This document shows positions 18,651 through 28,392 of a stretch of DNA of 28,392 nt, piece by piece. Source of the stretch: Schoenoplectus triqueter (taxonomy: Eukaryota; Streptophyta; Magnoliopsida; Poales; Cyperaceae). A program made the translations under genes and the position numbers. Within the stretch, counting starts at the first letter, position 1. Each line of letters opens with the position of its first letter. The stretch spans positions 1 to 28,392 of the forward strand of contig CAXKVV010001405.1 in NCBI GenBank assembly GCA_964058805.1. The letters run 5' to 3'. Under the pieces are notes generated by a model that ran no database searches, was not told the DNA's origin, and saw only the letters and a program-made list of their open reading frames with translations.

Positions 18651-20601
18651 ATGGAGAGTAGATGGACGGAGGAAGACTGGAAGAAGTGTTGCGGGAGTAC
18701 AAAGTTCGCCAAGGAGATGGTGGCGGCCGGACCCTTCTCCGATCTTCACCACGCTGTTCGTACTGCTCGCCACATCTGGTTCAACCTGGTCTATATCGAT
18801 CTCTCACCAATTTGCTCACTCACTTTTACTCTCTATTTTTTCCCTTTGTTTGATAATAATCCCAATTTAGGAGGTATTTTGTGTGTCTATGACGACTTGA
18901 AGATTAAGATGCGTTAGGAGAAAAATTAAATCTGGTATTCTTATGATACCTTTATTTTTATTTTCTTTTTCTTTTTGCCTCCTCTCTTCAATAAGTAGGT
19001 GGATGTGAATGGATGGCTCGAGGCATTTGCTGCTCATCCAGCCATTGGTTCTACCGCTCCGTCGATTTCCCAGTTGAGTTCTTCTATTCCAAGTTATTTT
19101 ATTAGAAATAATTTCTCAAGAATAGTTTTTTCCTATTTTCCTTTGATTTATGATTCTAGTTAAATCTGTTTAGATGGTCCAAGGCCGAGCAATCTAAGGC
19201 TATGTCTACTGTGACTGATTCAACCATGGAGGTGATTGTAGCTTCTTTATTATTATTATTATTATTATTAGTATTATTGTATAGGGATTGATCTGTTTCT
19301 CTGTTTTGTTCCCTAAATTTCATTGTTGAAATTGCTAGGAGCTGAAAGAATGGAATCAGAAGTACCAGGATAAATTTGGGTTTGTTTTTCTTATTTGTGC
19401 ATCAGGAAGGGGCACCCCTGAGATTCTATCAGAATTAAAGGTAAAGTTGTCTTCTTAGGCTCTTGACAAAAGAAAATTAAGAGTGAATCTAGAATTAGGA
19501 TAAGTGCTACTATGATATGTAAATACTAAATATAAAGAAGGGAAAACAACCAAATTATCCTTTGTATGTTATTACCGGGTGATATTCAACATGATTTTGT
19601 TTTATCAGAAACGATTCACAAATAGGCCAATATTTGAGCTCTCTATAGCAGCACATGAGAATATGAAGATTACTGAGTTGCGAATTCAGAGGCTTTTTGC
19701 AACCACAGACATGGCTGCACCATCAGTTGCTTCAGTACATCCTGTTACTCAAGCTGGTGGTATGTGATGCTTTATCAACTAGGAATTTACCACTATGACA
19801 ACTTTGTAGTGAATTGTATTTCTTATATACGGTACCAACAGTTGGAGGCCTTTGTGTTGTCTGATATGAGTACAGGAGAACAAGGAGTTATATTTTGTTA
19901 GTGTCCAATTAAACCAACCACACACTATATATACAAAAAAAAAATGGAGATTTGCTAAGAATCCTAAAAGTAACTGTCAATTAAAAAAGCCGCAACTCTA
20001 CTGAACCTTTTTTAATGAGGTCCAATATATGCTGGATTTGGAGTTTGGTTCTACAAAAAGCAAAACCTTTGCTAGTGAGTTTTATATTTACTCTTCCATT
20101 TACTGTGTCATCAAACTCATCTAGCTTCTTAAAATTGGAAAAGACCGTCTAGGAATACTGGGAGCACATCTGACTGCCGTCCCCAAAACATCCCATGAAA
20201 AAATTACAGGTACATCATTGCGCACACGACCACCAATTACAACACACGTGCTGGATGTGTCACGTGGAGCCCCTGCTTCAGGCATGGAAATAGTCCTGGA
20301 AAAATGGATATATGACACAAACCAACCTCCATCATTTGCTAATCGAGACCATCCAGGATGGACAATGCTAGGAATGTCAGAAACAAACAATGATGGTCGC
20401 AGCGGCCAACTGATGGACATTATGGATTATATAGAGCCAGGATTTTACCGCATAACCTTTAACACGGGTAAGTATGCACCAACAGGCTTCTACCCATATG
20501 TCAGCATAGTATTTCAGGTGAGAGAAAATCAAAAGATGGATCATTTTCACGTGCCACTACTGCATTCTCCATTCTCTTTCACTACTTATCGTGGGAGTTA
20601 G
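18651..20601 (+). CDS. TTL: Allantoin synthase: OHCU decarboxylase plus HIU hydrolase (transthyretin-like protein)
   Basis: The fused enzyme converts 5-hydroxyisourate to OHCU and then to S-allantoin, downstream of urate oxidase in peroxisomes. Exons are 18651-18788, 18999-19072, 19174-19231, 19339-19440, 19609-19759 and 20144-20601, all GT-AG and in phase, giving 326 residues (Arabidopsis TTL about 324). The N-terminal decarboxylase domain (1 to about 160) has AFAAHPAIG with the catalytic-type His59, KFGFVFLICASGRG (102-115) and FTNRPIFELSIAAHENMKIT. The C-terminal HIU hydrolase domain (203-326) has RPPITTHVLD (His209), DGRSG (258-262) and the invariant C-terminal YRGS. Between them lies RLGILGAHL (176-184), a PTS2 signal. 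A second acceptor at 20208-20209 starts the last exon at 20210, removing exactly 22 codons including the PTS2 and giving 304 residues. The start is the first ATG; no upstream in-frame ATG exists. Polyadenylation-like AATAAA motifs lie at 20686-20696. Confidence 0.95.
19245..19278 (+). repeat. ATT microsatellite in TTL intron 3
   Basis: About ten ATT triplets with one AGT interruption lie 14 bases after the intron 3 donor. The tract is intronic and likely polymorphic; no function is apparent. Confidence 0.85.
20142..20211 (+). promoter_or_regulatory. Alternative 3' splice sites controlling the PTS2 segment of TTL
   Basis: The proximal acceptor (AAAAG ending at 20143) and the distal acceptor (TTACAG ending at 20209) both join exon 5 (ends 19759, phase 1) in frame. 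The 66 bases between them encode DRLGILGAHLTAVPKTSHEK plus two more residues. Using the first yields a peroxisomal form; using the second yields a form without a visible targeting signal. The distal site has the better consensus (ATTACAG), while the proximal one is purine-rich. A comparable TTL splice choice is described in Arabidopsis. Confidence 0.75.
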
Positions 20602-21644
20602 TTATGTACTTATGTGTATATGTAACAGAGACCCCACATGGGTGGGGTCAGATAGTTCTAGAGCTGGTGTTGTTTTGTCGTTCATAATAAAATAAAAACT
20701 AGATCAAGTGATTATTAGATTAAGTTGATGTTCAGTTCGACAAGGCCTTTTGTTTTTCTTTTTGGTGTTGGGTGTTTATTTGATTCAAGTTGATGTTCAG
20801 TACGACAAGCCTTTTTTCCCCCTTCTGGTGTTGATTAGATAGCCTTTAACTTGGATGGGTGCCTTCCTCTGTTCCTCAGCATTGTTGCCTGGTGGACCCA
20901 CTACTTAAGTATTGTATTCTATTCCTATGTGCTTGGCATTAGCTTCCTTCTCAATTTGGACGGTCACATCTTAAGCGTACTTCAAGTAAAGCGGAGTAAT
21001 GGTGCTATTCTTATCCTCTTTTTTTGCTTCTGAAATATATTTATAATTTGAGAAAAATGATAAACACGCTGTGTATAAATATGAACATTTTCGAAGTGCT
21101 GATAAGGACTGCAGAAGATTATCATTTTTTATATAAAGTAGATGGGTATAAAACCCTCATAACAACTTTGATGTTAGCAAAGCAGAAAGATGACACAAAC
21201 AGATTAAAAGAACGGCATTCTCTGATCCTTAGTGCTAACTCGCACTGATCGCGTTTTTTTTTCAAAAAAAAAAAAATTGATACATTTCGGCAAATTATTT
21301 ATGCATTTAGACTCACCGTTTTTTATTTATTTGATGCATGAGGGTTTAACTGCCTTCATCCTACCTTAAATTTAGCAAAAAGTACAAAAAAAAGAGGAAG
21401 AGAATATGAAAAGAGGATCTGTAATTCGCATGTCATGTGTAATGAAGCTCAAATTACATAATCAACAGTCAATTGACATACATCATATTCCAAATTAGGC
21501 CTATATAAATACTGTCCCATTTTCAAATCTCAATTCGATACTGATTTGGCAACTACAATAGCATAAACCTATTAAAGCAATCACAGAAACTTATAAATGA
21601 AATAAAATCATAAACAAAAATAAAAAAATTGGCCATGACGTCAG
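20602..21644. other. Convergent spacer between TTL and the RH5-like helicase
   Basis: This holds the 3' ends of two convergent genes. Two imperfect copies of a 65-bp unit beginning with 'aagttgatgttcag' start at 20722 and 20787. The short plus-strand ORFs at 20851-21033 and 21024-21248 have no domain and no conserved look. A T8/A12 pair at 21255-21277 forms a simple snap-back. Confidence 0.5.
20713..20842. repeat. Two-copy tandem duplication, 65-bp period
   Basis: Copies share 'aagttgatgttcagt', a 'cgacaag(g)cctttt' block and 'tggtgttg', with substitutions and small length changes between them. It lies in or just past the TTL 3' untranslated region. Confidence 0.65.
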
Positions 21645-24600
21645 TTAATCTTCATCTGAATCACCAAAAGTAATCTTGGTTGATTTAGGGGCATCAGCTG
21701 TTATTTCCTTGAAATGAGCCCCATATAGTTTGGATTCCTGTAGTTCAAAAAATTCCATGCAGTTAAAGGCTAAAGAAAGAAGAACCACAAATCAGCAAAA
21801 CAAATCCGTAGAAGAAGAAATCATAACACTAGCGATGAAATACAAGAACCAACAAACAAAAAAGAAAAGAAAGAAAGAAAACCTTCTTCTTGACATGAGT
21901 GCCAAATTTCATTAGGGAAGCAGGAACAATTTGCCCAGCTTCTCGCAGTACATTGACGAGCTCTCCAGCAAGTGCCTGCCAGAAAAGTAAAACCACTATA
22001 AAAGTAGTAGAATGGCCCAACCAGATGGTACTGGAAACCTCATAATGAACTGAACATAACAAAATAAGATATCCAGGGCAATTAACCAGCAAGAGGTGTC
22101 ATAGCATTTATATTTACCTTGTTAGTTTGTGTGAAGAAGGTATGAGCAACACCTTTCTTACCAGCACGACCTGTTCTTCCTATCCTATGCACATAATCTT
22201 CTGTTGTCAGAGGAAAGCTGTAGTTTATTACAACCTCTACATCTGGTATATCCAACCCTCTTGCAGCCACATCTGTTGCTATCTGTAACAATTTCCCATT
22301 AACTATTATCTCAATTTTTTTTATCAAGGGCAAGAATGAAACAAAATATGTGAACCCAATGAAAACACTGATTTACAGTCTTGCTTTCTTGATTATAACA
22401 ATAACATAAAAAGGAAGAAAGAAGTGATACCATCAATGGACATGTTCCGTCCTTGAAAAGAGATAAAGCCTTAGTCCGGTCATGCTGAGCTTTGTCTCCA
22501 TGTACCGACACAGCCTTCCATCCCCTACCAACCCCAAAATAGCATTGTCACTTTTTTGACAGAGAAGGAATGATTGAAAAAAATACCAAAAAGAAAGAGT
22601 AAGACAAACTTTCTCTGTAGCATCAACTCTACACGAGCAGCTTCTTTTTTGTAAAGCACAAACACCAATACCCTATTTCTGTTAGTTTAAATTTTGAAAA
22701 TCAGTCATCAGGGTAAGCAACATTATATTAGGTCAACATACATATGAAATATTCACCCTAGCGACCTTTTGGATTGGTGGTACTTCTCAAGCAAAGAAAA
22801 TAAGCGTTCGTCTCGTGATCTTTCATCCAACACCTCCACTATTTGCATCACATCATGGTTAGCAGATAAATCTTCAGAACCAATTACCACCTTCAGAATG
22901 TGAAAGCAAAGCAAAATAAATCATACTTGTTAAAAGAAACAACATACAAGTAATTAATTGCTTGAAGTTATCACTGAAAAATAAAACCAGATTCAGTATA
23001 CAAATAGTACACCCTTCCAACTTGATCTACTTTGAACATGTTCCCAAGGATAACAGAATGTGTGCAAATAAAATAATTTTTGGTACAATCCAGTGCCCTA
23101 AACGATAAAGCCCTGTCCAAGTAAAGCAATGATGTAGCGACCCATCATTAGAGATTTGGATAACCACATCAGTATCAAATTGGTTGTCATGTCAGCACCA
23201 CGTGTGCACTGGGGTCACCATCAAAATACAATATCAGAAAACGAGTATGAAACAGCATCACTGCACCATCCCAGCAGGAACCTTTGTTTATCTAAATATG
23301 ATTATTTTTCAGTGCAATTGAACAAAAAAAACAAATTGAATATGCAATGCCGAACCAAAAACACAATTTTTCTTATACCACAGAACACTATTTCAGAAGC
23401 AAAATACCAAACAAGGAGATCATACAAAATCAGAATTTAAGGGGTAAATGACCTACTAGATTAAGTAATATGTGTTGTGGCAAGCCTTGTCCAATCCAAT
23501 CAATCAAAAAGGAAAAGAAGAGAGATGATGCATACCTTGACTGGGTTAGGATCCATGAATTCTTGAGCCAGCTGATGAACAGCAAGAGGCCATGTTGCAC
23601 TAAACATTACCATCTGCCGCACTGCATTTTTAAGAAAACATCTCATTTGTAACTATTTAGTTGCAAATATGTGTTTATCAGTATCCTACAAAGTACGGAC
23701 TTTTCAATAGAAGTACAGACTCTTAAATTCTCAAAGGTTCACAAACCGGAGCAAGTTTGGCTTAAAATGGCACGCACTTCTGGTTCAAAACCCAAGTCAA
23801 GCATTCGATCAGCTTCATCAAGTACCTACAGAAAAATAATAAGAAACAACATGAGGAAAAAGACAAAATAAACATGAAACCTGTAGCGAGATAAGAATAA
23901 CATTAAAAAAAATAAGGACCAAAATGGTACAAGTTGGAACACTGAAATGCTAGAGTACAATAGATCCTCCGAACTTTGAGGACAAAGTAGGAACTGGGTA
24001 ATACTTTTATAGAACATCCATGGAATTCAGTAATATAAAACGAGAGCACAAGATAGTATGGGACTATTATAGCATACCACAAAAGAAACATCCTTCAGAG
24101 AGCACACTCCCATTTCAATCAGATCTTTCATTCTACCAGGTGTCCCTATTACAATATCCTACATTAATAAAATGAAGAAACTATTAGTAACTGAATACAA
24201 AAATGAAACAAGAAAAATAATGTGTCCTATAGAAAGATAATCCTTGAAAAAGAATCCCATAATACAACAAAAATGAGAGGACAACATATGATAGAAGCAA
24301 CATACCACTCCAGACTTGAGAGCGGAGATCTGAGGTCCTTTGGAGGTACCACCATACAGGCAAACTGTCTTTACATCACAAGCTGATCCTGCTTCGCTCA
24401 ATACATCTGATATCTGTCATTATTGGTTAACTTACCATCTAAGTTTTGGGCAAAAGTACAGAAGGGTGAAATTGTATGTCCAAGCTTTACCTGCTGAGCA
24501 AGCTCTCTTGTTGGAGAGAGAACAAGGCATCTTGGTACTGGTTTCTTTGACTCCTTATTTTTCTTATCCAATATGTGCATCAGCGCAGGTACACCAAATG

Positions 24601-25808
24601 CAATTGTTTTCCCTATAATAAAATTTTAGCTAAGTCAATGTTCTTTACTAATTTTTAGAAATTAATCCAGAAAATAAATTCCTTACCAGATCCAGTGGCA
24701 GCAATTCCAATGAAATCTCGGCCATTCAACAAAAACGGCCATGCATAAGATTGAATCGGCGATGGATTTTTGAACTTCTGACAGCACTCAAGCACCTTTT
24801 CTGGAAGGTTTGATTGTGCAAATGAAATCAAAGGCATGTATTTCTTGTCGGTCGTGTTATTACCTGACACTGTAACTGTCTTGGTTTCATCTATTTTTTC
24901 ACCTTCTTCTTTGTCTTTCTCCGTCTTTCTTTTTTTCTTCTCTTCACTTCCTACTCAATATTAAACTTTGCTTAGTTAAACATAATGATAAAGGCACAAG
25001 GACCAACAACCATTTTAAAGTTTTCAGATTAAAAAAATCAGCCACTGTTCTTTTTCTGCTCTGATTTGCAGGTAAACATCCAATTACAATTAAATTACAT
25101 CACCCATAAAATATTGACCCTAAATATCTACAGAAAAGACAGAAATTTATGGCTTTTAATTTAATATAAATATTCCATTACATTATAAACTCCATAATTA
25201 CATGGATAATGTACACCATGCATTCCAAAGTAAACATTTCTCTACAAAAGTACGGAATTATTATTTTGGACCCAGCTGAATATATTTGTAGCTGCACGAA
25301 ATAATAAAACCAGCATATTGCACTATTGCAGGGCTCATCATGACAGGATTCATCATCCATTGCTCACAGAGCCATTGATCAAATACACTCCTTTTGTTGA
25401 TTGTTAATATGTTTATCCAAACATACACTAAACGCAGTTTGTTATTAATGATAAAAGGAAGTTTCAAAACTAAAATTGTGGGACGAGGATAAATTAGCAC
25501 TGTGAAAGAACGATCGAAGCTGCACTCTCTTCGTTCTTAATGACTATTAAATGAAACTTTCTTTCTCAAAAAAAGCAAATGAAATTACCATTAGCGAACG
25601 ATGCATTTAGTTCAGACTCCTCAGTACATCTCTTCTTCTTATCCTTTTTCTTTTTTTCCTTCTTCTCATTCTTTTCCAATTTAATCACATCTTCCACTTC
25701 TTCTCCACTAGGAGCTTCCTCCGAGCGGCTCTTCTTCTTTTGCTTCTTCTCTCTCTTCTCCATTTTGTCAACGCAAGCGGTTTCCAATTCAAGCTTGCGG
25801 CCACCCAT
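21645..25808 (-). CDS. RH5: DEAD-box ATP-dependent RNA helicase 5-like
   Basis: A nucleolar-type RNA helicase, matching Arabidopsis RH5 (STRS1) and related to yeast Dbp3, which acts in pre-rRNA processing. Thirteen exons: 25808-25589, 24950-24687, 24612-24491, 24413-24306, 24158-24078, 23825-23747, 23621-23536, 22890-22766, 22678-22610, 22524-22431, 22282-22118, 21975-21883 and 21737-21645. All are GT-AG and phase-consistent, giving 532 residues (Arabidopsis RH5 about 537). The N-terminus to about 100 is Lys/Glu-rich, with KKXK clusters suited to nucleolar import. Helicase motifs in order: Q motif F133..Q140, Walker A AATGSGKT (157-164), PTRELA (195-200), GG (223-224), TPGR (244-247), DEAD (268-271), SAT (299-301), VLVFVLYK (365-372), [11 protein letters not shown] (418-428) and [10 protein letters not shown] (448-457). 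The C-terminus ends [11 protein letters not shown]. The track-like upstream TTG start at 25823 is rejected for the ATG at 25808. No defect seen. Confidence 0.96.
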
Positions 25809-25865
25809 AACAATCTGTGACAAAGAACTGGCGGCAAGGAGAGAGAGCAGGCCGAACTGAGATTT

Positions 25866-25874
25866 CTAGGGTTT
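25866..25874 (-). promoter_or_regulatory. Telo-box (AAACCCTAG) in the RH5 5' region
   Basis: The minus strand reads AAACCCTAG at 25874-25866, about 58 bases upstream of the RH5 start codon and likely in the leader or just upstream. Telo-boxes are a known shared element of plant ribosomal-protein and ribosome-biogenesis genes, which fits the predicted role of the helicase. Confidence 0.6.
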
Positions 25875-25899
25875 TTGTTGGTTTATATTTTCTACGCTT

Positions 25900-28392
25900 A
25901 TAGTTTTACAATCTTTTGTGAAATGATTAGCCTGTCGGTCCTGTCTTCTTGTGCAATTCAATAGATGTACCTATGACCCACTGTACAAATAAATACATTA
26001 AGAATATCCGCAAGTAATCTCCCGAATTTCCATCTTTTTTGTGTTTTTTTTTTTCAATTGTCAAATACAAAGAAACAGAGCTATAGTGGGCTTTTTCGGC
26101 ACATTAACAGCCCAATATTAAAATCTCAGAAGGCTGCTGGAAACACATAGGGATCCGTTCAATAACAATTTTTGTAAGATTGCATCTAATATAATATCGG
26201 ATAGTATCTTGCTCGTACGTTGCTATGGTGATATTTTTTAAAATTATAAAAATTTATATCTTCATGTGAAAAAATAATAATAATAATTTAATAATTAATG
26301 TAAATTTCAATCATGAATACATAATTAATACAAAATAAATATAAATTGAGAGGAAAGTTAACATTCAACGTTTAAAAAGTTGAAATTCATAATTGATGGT
26401 AATATAAAAAAAAAGAAAATAGAGCAATTTTACTCCTAAATTATGTAGTATTTTGTGTAACAAACAAAATTGAGAGAAAATTCTAACTTCAACACAAATG
26501 ATCATAGAGATTGTAACATTATTTGATGAATAACTTAATTTGATGAGTGATATTAGCTCAAAAAATTTAACAAAAAATTTGAATCGCTACAGAATCAGAA
26601 CACATACGTGCTAGATATGGCTTGCTGAATTAGTTTTGTCACTAGCCGGGTCTTTTTTGGGATAAGAGAAGTCACCGAAATTTTTTATCAGAATGAAAAT
26701 TTGGCAAACTCAATTTTAAGCTAAAAAGCCATCTGTTTTGAATAGTCCTATGGTAGAAAGCTAGCGCATGTTAAAAACTACGAACGTGGGCTTCCTATCG
26801 GTTGCCATCGGAAAAGAGCATAAAGCTATATCAACAAAGGATCCATGTTTGGAAATGAAAACCAATCACAGTAGTTTTGACCTGATGAAAAAAAAAATGC
26901 TCATCTTTAGCATTTTTTTATTTATTTTTAGTACAAGACAATAAGCTTTAGCAAAGAAGACTCCTCTTACCATATAAACTGAATTTTCATTGAAATTATA
27001 GTGATTCTAGTTTGTTATATTCAGAATACAGCATATTAAGGTTGAGACTACAGTGTAACTTTTTAAAATTACATTATCGAATGGGGCTTAAAGCTTTTTA
27101 AAGTATCAAAGGTGATATAAAGTTAAATCATTTTGTAGGTATTTTAAAGTTAAGTCATAAAAAAATTTCTTTCAGTATTTTTAACAAATTATTTTATGTA
27201 TTTACTTCACATCACTACTACAGACACTATTATTTTAAAGTGATTTAATTTTTACTCCTCCTAACCTTACTACATTTATCATACGGAGACAGAGGCATAG
27301 ACAATATGATATGAAATGTCACAACTACCCTTAAACCACAACCATATATAAATGACAACTTAGCCGATAACTTGTATTATTTCTTCAATCATGATAACTT
27401 AGCTGATAACCACAAGTTCTTTGGAACGTCTATGTGCACTGATGATCGTGTGCTGCAATTTCTTGGAGATTAGATATGTTATATTTGGTTAGAGTAGTGT
27501 TTGTTGTTGGTATTATTTTGAATATTTTATGCTATGGTTTTTTGGGTCTGGTTTACTTGCTTTTTGGTGGTTGTAAATATTGAATAGATCCATTTACTTT
27601 GTGCACTTAAACAATTTAATTTTGTATGATTTTTCGAAAAACAATGAAGAATGACAGATTTTTGTCTCTTTTTGTCAAAAAAAAAATCTCGTCAGTATCC
27701 ATGTGAAAAATGTTCGCGTAGAAAATTAATTCGACCTGACGTTACAGTTTAATTTGATGCTGCCTTATCATGGACAAATTAAATGATACGAAATGTCGCA
27801 CTATAGCTATCCCATTAAGCAATGTATGTAGAAAATTAGCAAATAATTGTATTGTTTTTTACCATTATAATCTCGTTAATTACAATCCATGCGAAAATTT
27901 AGATTGCAACAGAAAATTAACTCTACCCATCTAACAATATCTACAAACTATGTTGATGTTGTCATTCACTAATTAACAAAAGAGAAATTGTACAGGTCAA
28001 AGATATAAGATATTCCAAGACGATAGTATGTGTGGACCTAACAAGAAAATATGAGGCTACAAATGAATGCACCAGCACTAGTCAAGCTGATATATTGCAG
28101 TTTTATTTCATATTAATAAATATGTGTTGATTAAAGATTAAGACAACTGTATCTTTTCTAATTGACAAAAAAAATGTTGAGAACAAAAATGGCAAAAAGA
28201 AATGACTCCAATTTAATTAGAAGTATTCTTGTCACTAGATCACATAAATATAATATCGCTTGGTCACCAACGTCGTACGTCTTTATCTAGTACAATTATT
28301 TTACCTTGGTTATTGGTTGGTGGGCAATCAGGATCTTACATGAAATCATTTACACACCGAGTCGATTTATGCTGGTACGGTCCCCATACCTT
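25900..28392. other. Gene-free AT-rich region to the window end
   Basis: No coding region, RNA gene or intact mobile element can be supported here. Near 26200-26230 the sequence 'cttgctcgtacgttgctatgg' and the CG-containing 'cacatacgtgctagatatggcttg' near 26600 may mark the ends of an old repeat. Around 27300-27420 and 27780-27960 there are two diverged copies of a segment containing 'gatatgaaatgtcacaacta' or 'gatacgaaatgtcgcactat', followed by 'ttgtattatt' or 'ttgtattgtt', which suggests an ancient duplication. Confidence 0.45.

Noticed and set aside
21024..21248. ORF of 74 codons after TTL
   Set aside because: It lies past the TTL stop, in AT-rich convergent spacer, with low complexity and no family features.
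23133..23290. Possible transposon fragment in helicase intron 7
   Set aside because: The intron is longer than its neighbours (645 bases) and slightly different in composition, but no inverted ends or target duplication could be found.
25809..25823. Upstream start for the helicase (MSQIV...)
   Set aside because: It requires a TTG start; the ATG at 25808 gives the expected N-terminus and length.
25579..25860. Plus-strand ORF of 93 codons opposite RH5 exon 1
   Set aside because: It is the antisense of the Lys/Glu-rich helicase N-terminus (Ser/Phe-rich shadow).
1..28392. CRISPR arrays, bacterial operons, ribosome binding sites or rRNA genes
   Set aside because: No regularly spaced identical repeats with spacers, no rRNA-like sequence; intron-rich genes show this is plant nuclear DNA.

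Overview
This is nuclear DNA from a flowering plant, probably a eudicot. The genes have many short GT-AG introns, the spacers are AT-rich, and the proteins match plant-specific families: NPC phospholipases, the fused allantoin synthase TTL, and an RH5-type DEAD-box helicase. The species cannot be named from sequence alone. Exon structures below were built by hand, by matching splice phases and known family sequences.

Layout from left to right. 1-2729 (minus): first five exons of a non-specific phospholipase C, cut by the left edge. 4012-8742: a 4.7-kb non-coding block with TGT...ACA ends and a matching 6-bp flank, most likely a solo LTR of a very long-LTR retrotransposon. 8743-11405: gene-free, with decayed repeat-like sequence. 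11415-11939: a Mutator-type MITE with long inverted arms and a 9-bp flanking duplication. 12014-12889 (plus): a two-exon gene for a 100-residue Cys/His-rich protein with a CHORD-like layout and no known function. 14330-17946 (minus): a complete but decayed RTE-type LINE between perfect 15-bp target duplications. 18051-18360: a second stem-loop MITE. 18441-18526 (minus): intron-containing elongator tRNA-Met(CAT). 18651-20601 (plus): TTL. 21645-25808 (minus): a 13-exon RH5-like helicase, convergent with TTL. 25900-28392: gene-free.

The genes do not form one pathway. TTL acts in ureide synthesis (urate to allantoin), NPC in lipid turnover and signalling, and RH5 in ribosome biogenesis and stress responses. 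The most informative observation is in TTL. Two alternative 3' splice sites, 66 bases apart and in the same frame, decide whether a peroxisomal PTS2 nonapeptide is included between the two enzyme domains. The rest of the interest lies in the mobile DNA: a very long LTR with an internal ORF island and a CG-rich hairpin, a MITE whose edge abuts the likely core promoter of the CHORD-like gene, and a LINE with a triplicated 66-bp 5' unit.
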